Source: Flavobacterium sp. ov086 (GTDB taxonomy: Bacteria > Bacteroidota > Bacteroidia > Flavobacteriales > Flavobacteriaceae). From it: a stretch of DNA of 64,000 nt. Both the position numbers and the translations under genes were made by a program. A model generated the notes under the pieces. The model made no database searches and was not told where the DNA came from. It worked only from the letters and a program-made list of their open reading frames with translations. The DNA lies in contig NZ_FZNL01000016.1 in the NCBI RefSeq assembly GCF_900187965.1, positions 98,776-162,775 on the forward strand, written 5' to 3'. This document shows, in pieces, positions 1 through 8,186 of this stretch; position 1 is the stretch's first letter; each line of letters starts with the position of its first letter.

Positions 1-643
1 GTCCCATTGGAATTTTTAGCAAGGTTTCCCAAACTTTCAGCTGAAAATCGGTTCCTTTTAAATGCAGTTTAATTTCTGATAATTTGCTCCAGTCGTTCTG
101 AAAAATGAATAAAGCATTTTGCTGTATTAAATCCAGTTTTCTGAAGAATGCTGCATTCGGAAATTTATGTATTAAATTTTCGAACCCAATTTCTTCACTT
201 TCGGCGAAAGCCATAAAGCAAACGCCTTTTTGGGTAGAAGCCACAATAATATTCCCAAACGGACTTTCGGCAAAACTGAAATTGATTTCTAAATTTTTAC
301 CGCCATTTTTATATTCGGCGGGAGTCATGCCTTCGATGTTTATAAATAAATCATGAAGACGGCTTGTCCCGGAAAGACCAGTGTCAAAAGCAGCGTCAAA
401 TAGGGTGGCTTGATTGTCTTCTTTCAGAATTTTTTTGGCATGTTCAACACTAATATATTGTAAAAATTTCTTCGGACTTGTTCCTGCCCATTCGGTAAAC
501 AAACGCTGAAAGTGAAACGGACTTAAATGCACTTTTTCGGCAACTTCATCAAGATTGGGTTGCGCTTTAAAATTGGCTTTGATATAATCAATCGCATCTG
601 CAATTCGATTATAATTGATGTTTTCCTGTGTGTTCATTTTCAT
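1..643 (-). CDS. Ada-like AraC-family regulator / methylated-DNA-protein methyltransferase (partial)
   Basis: An open frame runs from an ATG at 643 (alternative ATG at 637) to the left edge without a stop, about 214 codons, so the 3' part is missing. Residues 1-105 form an AraC-type double helix-turn-helix (DEVAEKVHLSPFHFQRLF, then a second HTH ending GMTPAEYK). Residues from about 120 match the methyltransferase fold of Ada/Ogt, ending FQLKVWETLLKIPMG, the segment just before the PCHR active-site Cys, which lies outside the window. The N-terminal Zn/Cys Ada domain is absent, so this is the short AraC-MGMT form. It probably reverses O6-alkylguanine damage and regulates repair genes. Truncation is due to the window edge. 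Confidence 0.85.
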   Translation of the reverse strand, partial: MKMNTQENINYNRIADAIDYIKANFKAQPNLDEVAEKVHLSPFHFQRLFTEWAGTSPKKFLQYISVEHAKKILKEDNQATLFDAAFDTGLSGTSRLHDLFINIEGMTPAEYKNGGKNLEINFSFAESPFGNIIVASTQKGVCFMAFAESEEIGFENLIHKFPNAAFFRKLDLIQQNALFIFQNDWSKLSEIKLHLKGTDFQLKVWETLLKIPMG

Positions 644-732
644 TCAATTTTATAATGCAAATATCGATTGTTTTTTGCGGGTATAAAATCCGAAACTTGC
701 GGTGTTTTTTTTTGTTTCAGGTTTCACGTTCT

Positions 733-762
733 GCAGCAACTTGAAACTTGAAACTTGAAACA
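733..762. repeat. GTTTCAAG-type intergenic tandem repeat
   Basis: Three adjacent copies of a 7-8 bp unit (ttgaaac/cttgaaac) preceded by a caggtttcacgtt segment. Similar strings occur at about 4923-4950, 28203-28225 and 28888-28915, always between genes. This is one of several low-complexity intergenic families in this genome. Confidence 0.6.
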
Positions 763-769
763 ATTGATA

Positions 770-1237
770 CTATAAATCTTTTTCCATTTTGTAATTAATC
801 AGTTCGACTCCTAATCTTATATTTTTTTGCTCGGCTATTGCTCTAAAACCTTTCTTTTCGAAGAATGGTTTTGCAGTAATACTTATATCAGATGCTAAGG
901 TTTTTGTATGGTGTTTTTGGGCTTCGATTTCTAATTCGGTTAAGATTTTATCAGCGATTCCTTGTCTTTGAAAGTCTTTATGAATATAGAAAAAATCAAT
1001 ATAATTCCCGTCTTTTAAAGTTCCGAAACCGATGATTTTATGTTCTAAAATTGCCAATAAAACAAATTGAGTATTGATGACTTCAAGCCAGCGATCTGTA
1101 TTGTGAACTCCGGAAATCCAAGCTTCAATTTGAGGTGGATTATAGTCATTTTTACAAATATGGTGAATGGTTTCGATATACAATTCCTGCATTTCTTTCA
1201 GGTCCGAAATTGTCGCTTTTCTGAAATTTATTTCCAT
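770..1237 (-). CDS. GNAT-family N-acetyltransferase
   Basis: A 155-residue single-domain GNAT protein. The acetyl-CoA pyrophosphate loop (motif A) reads FYIHKDFQRQGIADKIL at about residues 88-104, with the Q/RxxGxG/A pattern, preceded by the beta-4 strand GNYIDFF. The C-terminal half carries the usual SITAKPFFEKKGF segment (motif B). It transfers an acetyl group from acetyl-CoA to an unknown amine; the family does not allow the substrate to be named. It lies 11 bp downstream of the SMR pump gene on the same strand, so the two are probably cotranscribed. Confidence 0.85.
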   Translation of the reverse strand: MEINFRKATISDLKEMQELYIETIHHICKNDYNPPQIEAWISGVHNTDRWLEVINTQFVLLAILEHKIIGFGTLKDGNYIDFFYIHKDFQRQGIADKILTELEIEAQKHHTKTLASDISITAKPFFEKKGFRAIAEQKNIRLGVELINYKMEKDL

Positions 1238-1248
1238 TAGAGTTGAAA

Positions 1249-1581
1249 TTAATGCGCTGTAGTTTTAGAGAAAATATTAATTACAACAACACCAATCATA
1301 ATTAAAGCCAATCCAATAATAGCTGGTAAATCTGGTATTTGTTTGAAAAAAATGGCTCCAATTATAGTAATTAAAACGATTCCAACTCCGGACCAAATCG
1401 CATAAGCAATTCCAACAGGAATGGTTCTGATTGCAAAGCTCAAAAAGTAAAATGCAGCAAAATATCCCACAATCGTTACAATACTTGGGATTAGTTGTGT
1501 AAACTGTTCTGATTTTTTTAATGCCGAAGTAGCAATGATTTCAAATATAATGGCGATTCCCAAAAAGAAGAAGTTTTTCAT
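1249..1581 (-). CDS. SMR-family (EmrE/QacE-type) small multidrug efflux transporter
   Basis: A four-helix inner-membrane protein of 110 residues. The ATG at 1581 (MKNFFFLG) is preferred over a TTG two codons upstream because it places the essential membrane Glu at position 14 (AIIFEIIATSALK), as in EmrE. Other family marks are GIAYAIWSGVG in TM3 and a Gly/Val/Ile-rich TM4. These proteins act as antiparallel dimers exchanging protons for cationic drugs or guanidinium. Drug (Qac) and guanidinium (Gdx) subtypes cannot be told apart reliably here. It probably shares a transcript with the downstream GNAT gene. Confidence 0.9.
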   Translation of the reverse strand: MKNFFFLGIAIIFEIIATSALKKSEQFTQLIPSIVTIVGYFAAFYFLSFAIRTIPVGIAYAIWSGVGIVLITIIGAIFFKQIPDLPAIIGLALIMIGVVVINIFSKTTAH

Positions 1582-1667
1582 GTTCAAGTTTTTTACAAAG
1601 TTAACTTTTCCAATAGAAGAAAACCATAGAGGTTTTTAAACCTAATTAAAGGATTGAGTTGTTTTTA

Positions 1668-3986
1668 TTATGGATTAAATGATAGTCCAACGCTAAAAAA
1701 CAATCTTACTTTGTCAATATTATTTATCCAGGAAGTATCAAAATGAATAGGGCCCAAAATGGATTGATAAGAAATCGAGGCTCCTCCAGATATTACAAGG
1801 CTAGGGTCGAAGCCATCATCCCAATTTCCTTTTGGACTAAAGGCCTTCTTAATGTATTTGTCAAAAGATTCAAACCCAACAGTTGCGATATTAAAATGGG
1901 GAGTTAGATAGATTTTTCCCATAAGATTTATTTGAGAAGCAATTTTTAAGCCCATATATTGTGAAACATTGAGTTCGTCTTCATTCAGGCCGGGAAATGA
2001 AAGACGATTACTGCCAGAACTTGGTATAATTCCTCCTAAGAAATATTTTGAAGAATAACCAAAATCAGAAAATGAGATTTGACTATCTTTAAGTTTATCC
2101 TCAAAAATAAAATAAGAATCAAACCCAATGATTCCTGTAATTTTCTTTTTTAGAAGAGCTCTTTTTTCAAAGTTAAAACCCAATTTTGTATAACCATTGG
2201 TTGCACCAGATATGCTTGTTTTATCTGGGTCGTTAAAAGAGGTATAAACATCCGATAACAATGATCTGGTTACATTTGCTTTTATAATTGTTCCGTTTTC
2301 AGCAAAGAAAACTTTATCCATATCATTGTAGGAATAATGCAGGTTAAATTCTATTGTGTTTAAGGAGTAATTCGTGATATCGATCGAGTTAGGATTGTAT
2401 TCTCTGTCGTATTTTGGTTTTAAATGAGCGTATTGATAGTTTAAACCATAGCCAAAATAACTTTTTAGTGAATTTATGTTTCTGTTGATCTCATTACTGA
2501 ATTCTAAAGAGTTGTAAAGGACATTATCTGAAGCTTTGCCGTTAAAATAAATCTCTTGCCTTAAAAAGGCTCCATAAAGCTCAGATGACCACCACCAATC
2601 TCTGTTTTTTCCAAAATTTTTCTGATAATTGATTCGTGCTTTTGGCTGCTCTGCAATATCTACTGTTACAAGAAGACGAGATGCTCTCGCCAGGACATTT
2701 CTTGCAGTATAATTAAAAATGATTCCCACTCCTCTGTAGGTATCGTAATGTACGGATGTGTTGAGTTGATTTTTGGCACGTTCATGTCCAAATATCGTAA
2801 CGCCTAGTTTGTCGCCATCTTTGACAAAATAGTTGTATGTAATCTCATCAAAAAGATTAGTACCCATTGCCCGGTTAATGCCTGCTAATAAATCCTTGGT
2901 AGTATATTTGACATGTGTTTTTAGATTTGTTCTTCCTAATACCAAAGCAAGGTTTTCCGGACTGATTTTTTTGTAAACAATAGTGTCAAGAACAAATTCC
3001 TGAGGGATGTTTGGTAATTCGTGAGTTCGTTGTGTGTATCCTTTTAATTTTTCGGATAATGCAATTAAAGCTGGAAGATTTTCGGCTGTTGCGATTTTAC
3101 CATCTTTGTATATTTCGTCGCTATCTGCAAAATCAGCAGTAGAAAAACGTAAGTTTGGCAGGTGATCGACTAAGATATTGCAAAGTTTTCGGTTTGCCGG
3201 GTTCTTGATATTACTCGGAAACATACTCGTTTGAGTCAATATAGTGATAAGATTGTTTAGTTTGTCTATGGGTTCCAATCCACCGCCGACATCACTACCA
3301 ATAATAAAGTCAGCACCCATTTCTTTGGCGACATCTGTTGGGAAATTATTCATTACACCACCATCAACTAATACTGTTTTTTCGTATGTCATAGGTTTGA
3401 AAATACCAGGCAATGACATACTTGCTCTCATGGCATAAGCAAGACTGCCTTTGCTTAGAATAACTTCTTTCCCTTCGGCCAAATCGGTAGCCATGGCTCT
3501 AAACGGTATTGGCAGGCTGTCAAAATCTTTAATATTGTATACAGGGTAGGTTAATTCAGAAAGGAGTTCTCTTAAGTTTTGATCATTTAAAAGAGAGCCA
3601 ACGCTGTTTAGTTTTTTGTCCTTAACACCTATTCCAACTAAATATCTTTGAAATTCTCTTTTTTCTTCTACACTCACAGACTTTAACGATTGACCTCCGC
3701 CAAATAATTTATCCCAAATGATGTTTTTGGTTAATTTTTCGATACTATCACCTGAGTATCCCATGGCGTACAAACCTCCAATGATGCTTCCCATACTATT
3801 TCCAACAATAAGATCGGGGACAATGTGCAATGAATCGAGTTTTTGCAATAGAGGAATATGTGCAATTCCTTTTGCTCCACCGCCGCTTAATACTAATACG
3901 ACTTTAGGTTTCTTTTCCTGAGAAAAAATAATTTGCGGAAGACTTAGTATAAAGAAAAAGATGATTAAATAAGTTGTTTTTTTCAA
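1668..3986 (-). CDS. Patatin-like phospholipase with C-terminal outer-membrane beta-barrel (RssA/PlpD type)
   Basis: The N-terminal patatin domain shows the oxyanion loop SGGGAKG, the nucleophile elbow GNSMG and the dyad Asp in LVDGGVMNNFP, all intact. After a POTRA-like linker (QEFVLDTIVYKKISPE), the last ~400 residues look like a BamA/Omp85-type 16-strand barrel ending in an aromatic-rich strand (LFFSVGLSFNP). This is the type Vd-like autotransporter layout. The frame stays open upstream to a TTG at 4106, but that codon lies inside a terminator hairpin. The TTG at 3986 (LKKTTYLIIFFF...FSQ) gives a clean signal peptide and 773 residues. It would act as an outer-membrane lipid hydrolase. No ATG start is present. 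Confidence 0.85.
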   Translation of the reverse strand: MKKTTYLIIFFFILSLPQIIFSQEKKPKVVLVLSGGGAKGIAHIPLLQKLDSLHIVPDLIVGNSMGSIIGGLYAMGYSGDSIEKLTKNIIWDKLFGGGQSLKSVSVEEKREFQRYLVGIGVKDKKLNSVGSLLNDQNLRELLSELTYPVYNIKDFDSLPIPFRAMATDLAEGKEVILSKGSLAYAMRASMSLPGIFKPMTYEKTVLVDGGVMNNFPTDVAKEMGADFIIGSDVGGGLEPIDKLNNLITILTQTSMFPSNIKNPANRKLCNILVDHLPNLRFSTADFADSDEIYKDGKIATAENLPALIALSEKLKGYTQRTHELPNIPQEFVLDTIVYKKISPENLALVLGRTNLKTHVKYTTKDLLAGINRAMGTNLFDEITYNYFVKDGDKLGVTIFGHERAKNQLNTSVHYDTYRGVGIIFNYTARNVLARASRLLVTVDIAEQPKARINYQKNFGKNRDWWWSSELYGAFLRQEIYFNGKASDNVLYNSLEFSNEINRNINSLKSYFGYGLNYQYAHLKPKYDREYNPNSIDITNYSLNTIEFNLHYSYNDMDKVFFAENGTIIKANVTRSLLSDVYTSFNDPDKTSISGATNGYTKLGFNFEKRALLKKKITGIIGFDSYFIFEDKLKDSQISFSDFGYSSKYFLGGIIPSSGSNRLSFPGLNEDELNVSQYMGLKIASQINLMGKIYLTPHFNIATVGFESFDKYIKKAFSPKGNWDDGFDPSLVISGGASISYQSILGPIHFDTSWINNIDKVRLFFSVGLSFNP

Positions 3987-4099
3987 GTTTGTACTGTTTA
4001 AGTATTTGAGAAATAGATCCTTATTTTGATTCTTAAAAGTAAGTAGATATTTATAAACGTGCAATTTTTTGAGAGAAATGTTTTTTGTTGAAGTATACA

Positions 4100-4135
4100 A
4101 AAACAAAACCTTGCATTTCTACAAGGTTTTGTTTT
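4100..4135 (-). terminator. Intrinsic terminator of the coiled-coil protein gene
   Basis: A 14-bp perfect stem (4100-4113 with 4122-4135) with an 8-nt loop, AT-rich at the base and flanked by A/T runs on both sides. It lies just downstream of the gene that ends at 4150. Confidence 0.75.
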
Positions 4136-4149
4136 ATTATTATTTAGTT

Positions 4150-4623
4150 TTAGTCGTGTCTTGTATATTTTGCGTCGTCTATCGCTTTTTCGAGATCTTC
4201 AACTTTTTTTGATTCTAATTCGACTTCTATTTTTGCTTGATTTACTTTTTCCTGAGATTTAGCGATTTGCTTTTTTAATGCTTCAATCTTTTTTTGATGA
4301 TCAGCATCATTGTTATTTTGTGAAGCATTTTCAAGAGTTTTTAATTGGTCTTGTTCTTTTTTCAAATCATCTTCTTTGTCCCAGGCTTTTCTTGCTATTT
4401 TTATTAGCTTTTGTTCCTCTCTTGCTAGTTTGGCTTTTGCTTTTTCGACGTGATTTAGAGTAACAATTGGTTTCATGGTTGGTAGTTGAACTAATTGCGG
4501 AGCCTTTTCATCTATTCCCATTACAGTTCCATGTAGTAGTACTTGTTGTGATGGATTAAAGCTTTGTGCATTCGCAAAAATTGGCATAATCATTACTGTG
4601 AATACAATAAATAGGTTTTTCAT
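4150..4623 (-). CDS. Exported coiled-coil protein of unknown function
   Basis: A 157-residue protein with a signal peptide ending ANAQ (cleavage near residue 19). From about residue 60 to the C-terminus it is almost entirely charged heptad-like sequence (HVEKAKAKLAREEQKL..., KKIEALKKQIAKSQEKV), predicted to form a long coiled coil, interrupted by an Asn-rich turn near residue 103. No catalytic motif is visible. It is probably periplasmic. It stands alone between two terminators, so it is likely a monocistronic gene. I do not recognise the family beyond 'flavobacterial hypothetical'. Confidence 0.75.
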   Translation of the reverse strand: MKNLFIVFTVMIMPIFANAQSFNPSQQVLLHGTVMGIDEKAPQLVQLPTMKPIVTLNHVEKAKAKLAREEQKLIKIARKAWDKEDDLKKEQDQLKTLENASQNNNDADHQKKIEALKKQIAKSQEKVNQAKIEVELESKKVEDLEKAIDDAKYTRHD

Positions 4624-4749
4624 ATTTTGGTTTTGGTTTTCAAAAATATGCTTAATATTTAAAAATGGATGCTAAAATATCTGATTAATTTTAAGGTTTT
4701 TGAGGAGAGATGTAGAAAGTGAAATGTAGATGAAATGTTTTCTATATAA

Positions 4750-4784
4750 TAAACCCGACAGGTTTTTAAAACCTGTCGGGTTTA
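4750..4784. terminator. Bidirectional terminator hairpin
   Basis: A 17-bp perfect stem (4750-4766 with 4768-4784) whose core is CCCGACAGG, with A and T runs at the two ends. It sits in the 449-bp gap between the coiled-coil gene and ahcY. Confidence 0.7.
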
Positions 4785-4794
4785 TAGCAACGTT

Positions 4795-4905
4795 TGCGTG
4801 AGGGATAGGAGGAAGCTACCGAAGTAGCACGGATAGCCCGACAGCTTTTAAGAAAAGGCCAATGAACGTAAAGTATAGTAAGGCCTTTTTTTAAATGGTG
4901 GCACG
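4795..4905. repeat. Degenerate dispersed intergenic repeat (AGCGGATAGCCCG-type)
   Basis: The block begins gagggataggaggaagc, contains cacggatagcccgacag and ends with a short hairpin (aaggcc...ggcctt, 4854-4891). The ggatagcccg core recurs at 28459-28471, and a related block in the opposite orientation lies at 6538-6650. No ORF is present. The rest of the gap (4905-4985) holds only GTTTCAGG-type repeat sequence. Confidence 0.5.
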
Positions 4906-4990
4906 CCCAGATAATTATTCTTTTGTTTCAGGTTTCAGGTTTGACGTTACGCTCGAATTTTAAATTTGACACAAAAACAACTAAAACAAA

Positions 4991-5023
4991 AAACCCGATA
5001 GTTTTATAAAAACTATCGGGTTT
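4991..5023. terminator. Terminator downstream of ahcY
   Basis: A 15-bp perfect stem (4991-5005 with 5009-5023) with core CCCGATAG, A-rich on one side and T-rich on the other, about 50 bp beyond the ahcY stop. Confidence 0.75.
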
Positions 5024-5072
5024 GAAATATGTATTAAAAATCTAAGATCTACAATCTTAAATCTTAAAATTA

Positions 5073-6389
5073 CTAGTATCTGTAGTATTCTGGTTTGAAA
5101 GGACCTTCAACTGGAACACCAATATAAGCAGCCTGATCGTCACGTAAAGTTTCCAATTCAACTCCTAATTTAGCTAAGTGTAAAGCAGCAACTTTTTCAT
5201 CTAAATGTTTTGGTAACATGTAAACGTCATTGTTGTAAGCAGCACTATTTTTCCATAATTCGATTTGTGCCAAAGTTTGGTTTGTAAATGAGTTACTCAT
5301 TACAAAACTTGGGTGACCTGTAGCACAACCAAGGTTTACTAAACGACCTTCAGCAAGAATGATGATGTCTTTTCCAGCGATAGTATATTTGTCAACCTGT
5401 GGTTTGATTTCGATTTTAGATGCACCGTGGTTTTTGTTTAACCAAGCCATATCAATTTCGTTATCAAAGTGTCCGATGTTACAAACAACAGTTTTGTCTT
5501 TCATTTGCTCGAAATGAGATCCTAGAACGATATCTTTATTTCCTGTAGTTGTAATGATGATATCAGCATTAGCAATTACAGTGTTTAATTTTTTAACTTC
5601 GTAACCGTCCATTGCAGCTTGTAAAGCACAAATTGGGTCAATTTCAGTAACTGTTACAATAGATCCAGCACCTCTGAAAGAAGCAGCAGTTCCTTTTCCA
5701 ACATCACCGTATCCACAAACGATAACTCTTTTTCCAGCTAACATTAAGTCAGTTGCACGACGTACAGCATCTACAGCAGATTCTTTACATCCGTATTTGT
5801 TATCAAATTTAGATTTAGTAACAGAGTCATTAATGTTGATTGCAGGCATTGGTAAAGTTCCGGCTTTTACTCTTTCGTAAAGTCTGTGAACTCCAGTTGT
5901 AGTTTCTTCAGACAATCCTTTAATTCCAGGAACCAATTCTGGGAAACGGTCAATAACCATGTTAGTTAAATCTCCACCATCATCAAGAATCATGTTCAAT
6001 GGTTTTCTGTCTTCACCAAAGAATAAAGTTTGCTCAATACACCAGTCAAATGATTGCTCATCAAGACCTTTCCAAGCATAAACCTGGATTCCTGCAGCAG
6101 CAATAGCAGCAGCAGCCTGATCCTGAGTAGAGAAAATGTTACAAGAAGACCAAGTAACTTCTGCACCAAGAGCGATTAAAGTTTCGATCAAAACTGCAGT
6201 TTGGATAGTCATGTGTAAACATCCAGCAATACGAGCACCTGCAAGAGGTTGTTCGTCTTTATATTCAGCGCGAAGTGCCATTAAACCTGGCATTTCAGCT
6301 TCAGCTAATTCAATTTCTTTTCTTCCCCAAGCCGCTAGAGAGATGTCTTTTACTTTGAAAGCCACAAAAGGCGTAGTTGTAGTACTCAT
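5073..6389 (-). CDS. ahcY: Adenosylhomocysteinase (S-adenosylhomocysteine hydrolase)
   Basis: A full-length 438-residue SAH hydrolase. It reversibly splits S-adenosylhomocysteine into adenosine and homocysteine, relieving inhibition of methyltransferases in the activated-methyl cycle. Visible marks are the substrate-domain CLHMTIQTAVLIETL, the SVTKSKFDN hinge with substrate-binding Lys, the NAD-binding Rossmann motif GYGDVGKG, and the C-terminal NAD-contact tail KPEYYRY. The start at 6389 follows a TAAATTTG -7 box. It appears monocistronic with its own terminator. Confidence 0.98.
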   Translation of the reverse strand: MSTTTTPFVAFKVKDISLAAWGRKEIELAEAEMPGLMALRAEYKDEQPLAGARIAGCLHMTIQTAVLIETLIALGAEVTWSSCNIFSTQDQAAAAIAAAGIQVYAWKGLDEQSFDWCIEQTLFFGEDRKPLNMILDDGGDLTNMVIDRFPELVPGIKGLSEETTTGVHRLYERVKAGTLPMPAININDSVTKSKFDNKYGCKESAVDAVRRATDLMLAGKRVIVCGYGDVGKGTAASFRGAGSIVTVTEIDPICALQAAMDGYEVKKLNTVIANADIIITTTGNKDIVLGSHFEQMKDKTVVCNIGHFDNEIDMAWLNKNHGASKIEIKPQVDKYTIAGKDIIILAEGRLVNLGCATGHPSFVMSNSFTNQTLAQIELWKNSAAYNNDVYMLPKHLDEKVAALHLAKLGVELETLRDDQAAYIGVPVEGPFKPEYYRY

Positions 6390-6421
6390 TTATAGTATAT
6401 TTGTATATTGTAAAATTTTTG

Positions 6422-6429
6422 CAAATTTA
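6422..6429 (-). promoter_or_regulatory. Promoter -7 box of ahcY
   Basis: TAAATTTG on the minus strand fits the Bacteroidota TAnnTTTG consensus and lies 33 bp upstream of the ahcY start codon. Confidence 0.6.
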
Positions 6430-6537
6430 CGGAATAGGTTTTTAATTTTGACTACTTTCTGTAAGATTTGTGAAATGTTTAATTTCTTAATCTTTTGAAC
6501 TTTAGCTAAATAATTTTGTTGTCAAAAGCTAATCATG

Positions 6538-6650
6538 AAAGTGAGGAGCTATTTCCTGCTGTCCGCTATATCTTTTCCTGTCCGCCGCGGAGGACAGAAA
6601 AAGGATGCCTCCCGATAGTTCGGGACCATCAGAGCTAGAAAGACCAGACG
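6538..6650 (-). repeat. Dispersed flavobacterial intergenic repeat
   Basis: Read on the minus strand it contains aaagatatagcggacagcag and then gaaatagctcc. An internal ctgtcc...ggacag hairpin and a second short hairpin around tcccgatagttcggga lie within it. It fills most of the 336-bp gap between ahcY and the phosphopantetheinyl transferase; the remainder (6650-6725) is low-complexity 'aactcataattcataatt' sequence. No gene is seen. Confidence 0.6.
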
Positions 6651-6725
6651 TTAAATTAGAAGCTCCATTTTCAAATCAGGAAAATAATTCATAACTTAAA
6701 ACTCATAATTCATAATTAAAAAAGA

Positions 6726-7388
6726 ATGCCTTTATTTCAAACCATACAATTCAATGAAACTACCAAAATCTTAGTTTGGCAAATAACCGAATCTTTTGAG
6801 GAGTTATTGAGCAAAGTAGTTTTAAAAGAAAAAACGCAGCTTCGTCTAGACGGCATGAAGTCACAAATGCATCAACGTGCTTTTTTGAGCGTTCGTATGT
6901 TAATACAGGAAATGGGTTTTACAGATCACGAATTGCATTATGATGAGTTTGGGAAACCGTATTTTGATTGTCATAATTATATTTCAATCACACATTCGCA
7001 TGATTTTGCAGCGATAATAATCAGCGACGAAACAGTTGGAATAGATATGGAATTGCAACGCGAAAAAATTCTTAGAATCGCTGATAAGTTTGTCGATACC
7101 GAAAACAGTTATTTATCCCGAAACTCAACAACTCAAAACATTGCCGATTATATTAGAGAGCTTACTGTAATCTGGGGTGCAAAAGAAGCCATATTTAAAA
7201 TTAGAAATGAAAAAGGAATCAGTTTTAAAGATCATATTAGCATTGACGCTTTTTCATTAGATAAAAATCAGACCGAAGCCAGTCTTCATTTTAATGATTT
7301 GGTAATAGAATTTAATGTGCACTATGAAGAAATAAAATCAAGTACTTCAGGACAGGATTTTACTTTGGTTTATGCTTTTGAGAAGTGA
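6726..7388 (+). CDS. 4'-phosphopantetheinyl transferase superfamily protein (Sfp-like)
   Basis: A 220-residue protein with the two family motifs: VGIDMELQREKI (Asp and Glu that bind Mg2+) at about residues 104-115, and VIWGAKEAIFKI (Trp-Gly-x-Lys-Glu-Ala) near 152-163. Its length fits the two-subdomain Sfp/Gsp class rather than the ~120-residue AcpS. It would move the phosphopantetheine arm of CoA onto an acyl or peptidyl carrier protein. No carrier-protein or polyketide genes are nearby, so the partner is unknown; it could serve as the housekeeping holo-ACP synthase. Confidence 0.85.
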   Translation: MPLFQTIQFNETTKILVWQITESFEELLSKVVLKEKTQLRLDGMKSQMHQRAFLSVRMLIQEMGFTDHELHYDEFGKPYFDCHNYISITHSHDFAAIIISDETVGIDMELQREKILRIADKFVDTENSYLSRNSTTQNIADYIRELTVIWGAKEAIFKIRNEKGISFKDHISIDAFSLDKNQTEASLHFNDLVIEFNVHYEEIKSSTSGQDFTLVYAFEK

Positions 7389-7398
7389 TTTTTTAGTC

Positions 7399-7821
7399 TC
7401 AGTTTCCATAGTCAGTTTTCAGAGAAGCTTCCGCTATCTTTTGTCGATGTTCAAACATGCTCACAAACAAGAAAGTTCCCATTTTTCGGGCACGTCTTTT
7501 TAATGTTTCTACATTTTCGCCTTCAAAATGTTCGTCTAAAGTCTGAGCCCAATAGTTCAGCCATATCCCAAATACAACCGAAGTAATTGAGTTTTCAAAA
7601 TGTGCGTCGACTTCATTGTGCACCGCATGCGGATTGCCTTTGTATTTTTTAACGGCAAACAAATTAGTTTCCCAAAAATCAGTCAGCTTTTCCAGATGCG
7701 AATCCCAGTCTTTAATCATTGTATTAAAATAAAAACCAATTTCTTCATCGGCTCTTATTTTAGCATAGAACTGATGTACTAAAAATTCGACATCAGTTCT
7801 ATTTTCTATTTGTTTTCTCAT
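7399..7821 (-). CDS. Group III truncated haemoglobin
   Basis: A 140-residue globin-like protein. FYFNTMIKDWDSHLEKLTDFW matches the B/E helix region, and GNPHAVHNEV aligns with the F-helix region of Campylobacter Ctb, making His68 the likely proximal haem ligand. FGIWLNYWAQTL is the G helix. Group III trHbs bind O2 and NO and are linked to nitrosative stress. The start overlaps the stop of the upstream 95-aa membrane gene by 4 bp, so the two are translated together. They lie downstream of an FNR-like palindrome beside a Crp/Fnr regulator gene. Confidence 0.9.
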   Translation of the reverse strand: MRKQIENRTDVEFLVHQFYAKIRADEEIGFYFNTMIKDWDSHLEKLTDFWETNLFAVKKYKGNPHAVHNEVDAHFENSITSVVFGIWLNYWAQTLDEHFEGENVETLKRRARKMGTFLFVSMFEHRQKIAEASLKTDYGN

Positions 7822-8105
7822 AATATAAAACTATTCAGAAATATAAGTAAAACACTTAATAGTGCACTTAAAATAATAAGGTTAAAAACCACTTTATGTT
7901 TCATTTGCGCTAAAATAGAAGTGTTGGCAAAAACACAAGCCAAAACAATAATTGCCAATTGAATCATTTGTCCAATAGAGGTTCCGTGAGAAAGAATATA
8001 CATTGCAGCTGCGCCACCTAAGCAGCTTTGACCAATTACAGCCATTGCAGCAGAACCCATATAATTTTTATTGAAATTTTCGAATGTTGTTTGATATAGT
8101 GTCAT
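7818..8105 (-). CDS. Small membrane protein of unknown function (trHb operon)
   Basis: A 95-residue protein with three likely membrane helices: AAMAVIGQSCLGGAAAMYIL, then MIQLAIIVLACVFANTSIL, then VVFNLIILSALLSVLLIFL. No catalytic motif is recognisable. It is first in a two-gene operon with the truncated haemoglobin. The -7 box at 8127-8134 and the 22-bp palindrome upstream suggest control by the neighbouring Crp/Fnr protein. A role in response to NO or low oxygen is inferred from context only. Confidence 0.8.
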   Translation of the reverse strand: MTLYQTTFENFNKNYMGSAAMAVIGQSCLGGAAAMYILSHGTSIGQMIQLAIIVLACVFANTSILAQMKHKVVFNLIILSALLSVLLIFLNSFIL

Positions 8106-8126
8106 GATATTGAGATTTTTATACTA

Positions 8127-8134
8127 CAAAGGTA
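8127..8134 (-). promoter_or_regulatory. Promoter -7 box of the membrane protein/trHb operon
   Basis: TACCTTTG on the minus strand (TAnnTTTG consensus), 21 bp upstream of the start codon at 8105. It implies transcription starting near 8120-8123. Confidence 0.6.
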
Positions 8135-8153
8135 CATGCGCTATACAGCTCTA

Positions 8154-8175
8154 TTTTATGATTTTAATCATAAAA
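8154..8175. promoter_or_regulatory. FNR/Crp-like operator palindrome
   Basis: A perfect 22-bp palindrome (10-bp arms, 2-bp centre) containing TGAT-N4-ATCA, the core of FNR/NNR-type sites. Its centre (8164.5) lies about 41.5 bp upstream of the start site predicted from the -7 box at 8127-8134, a classic activator position. It could also act as a weak terminator of the regulator gene ending at 8187, but the stem has only two G/C pairs and no clear T run. Confidence 0.6.
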
Positions 8176-8186
8176 CAAGAACTATT

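Noticed and set aside
6136..6498. 120-codon open frame antisense to ahcY
   Set aside because: Mirror of a strongly conserved enzyme; no RBS, promoter or recognisable product.
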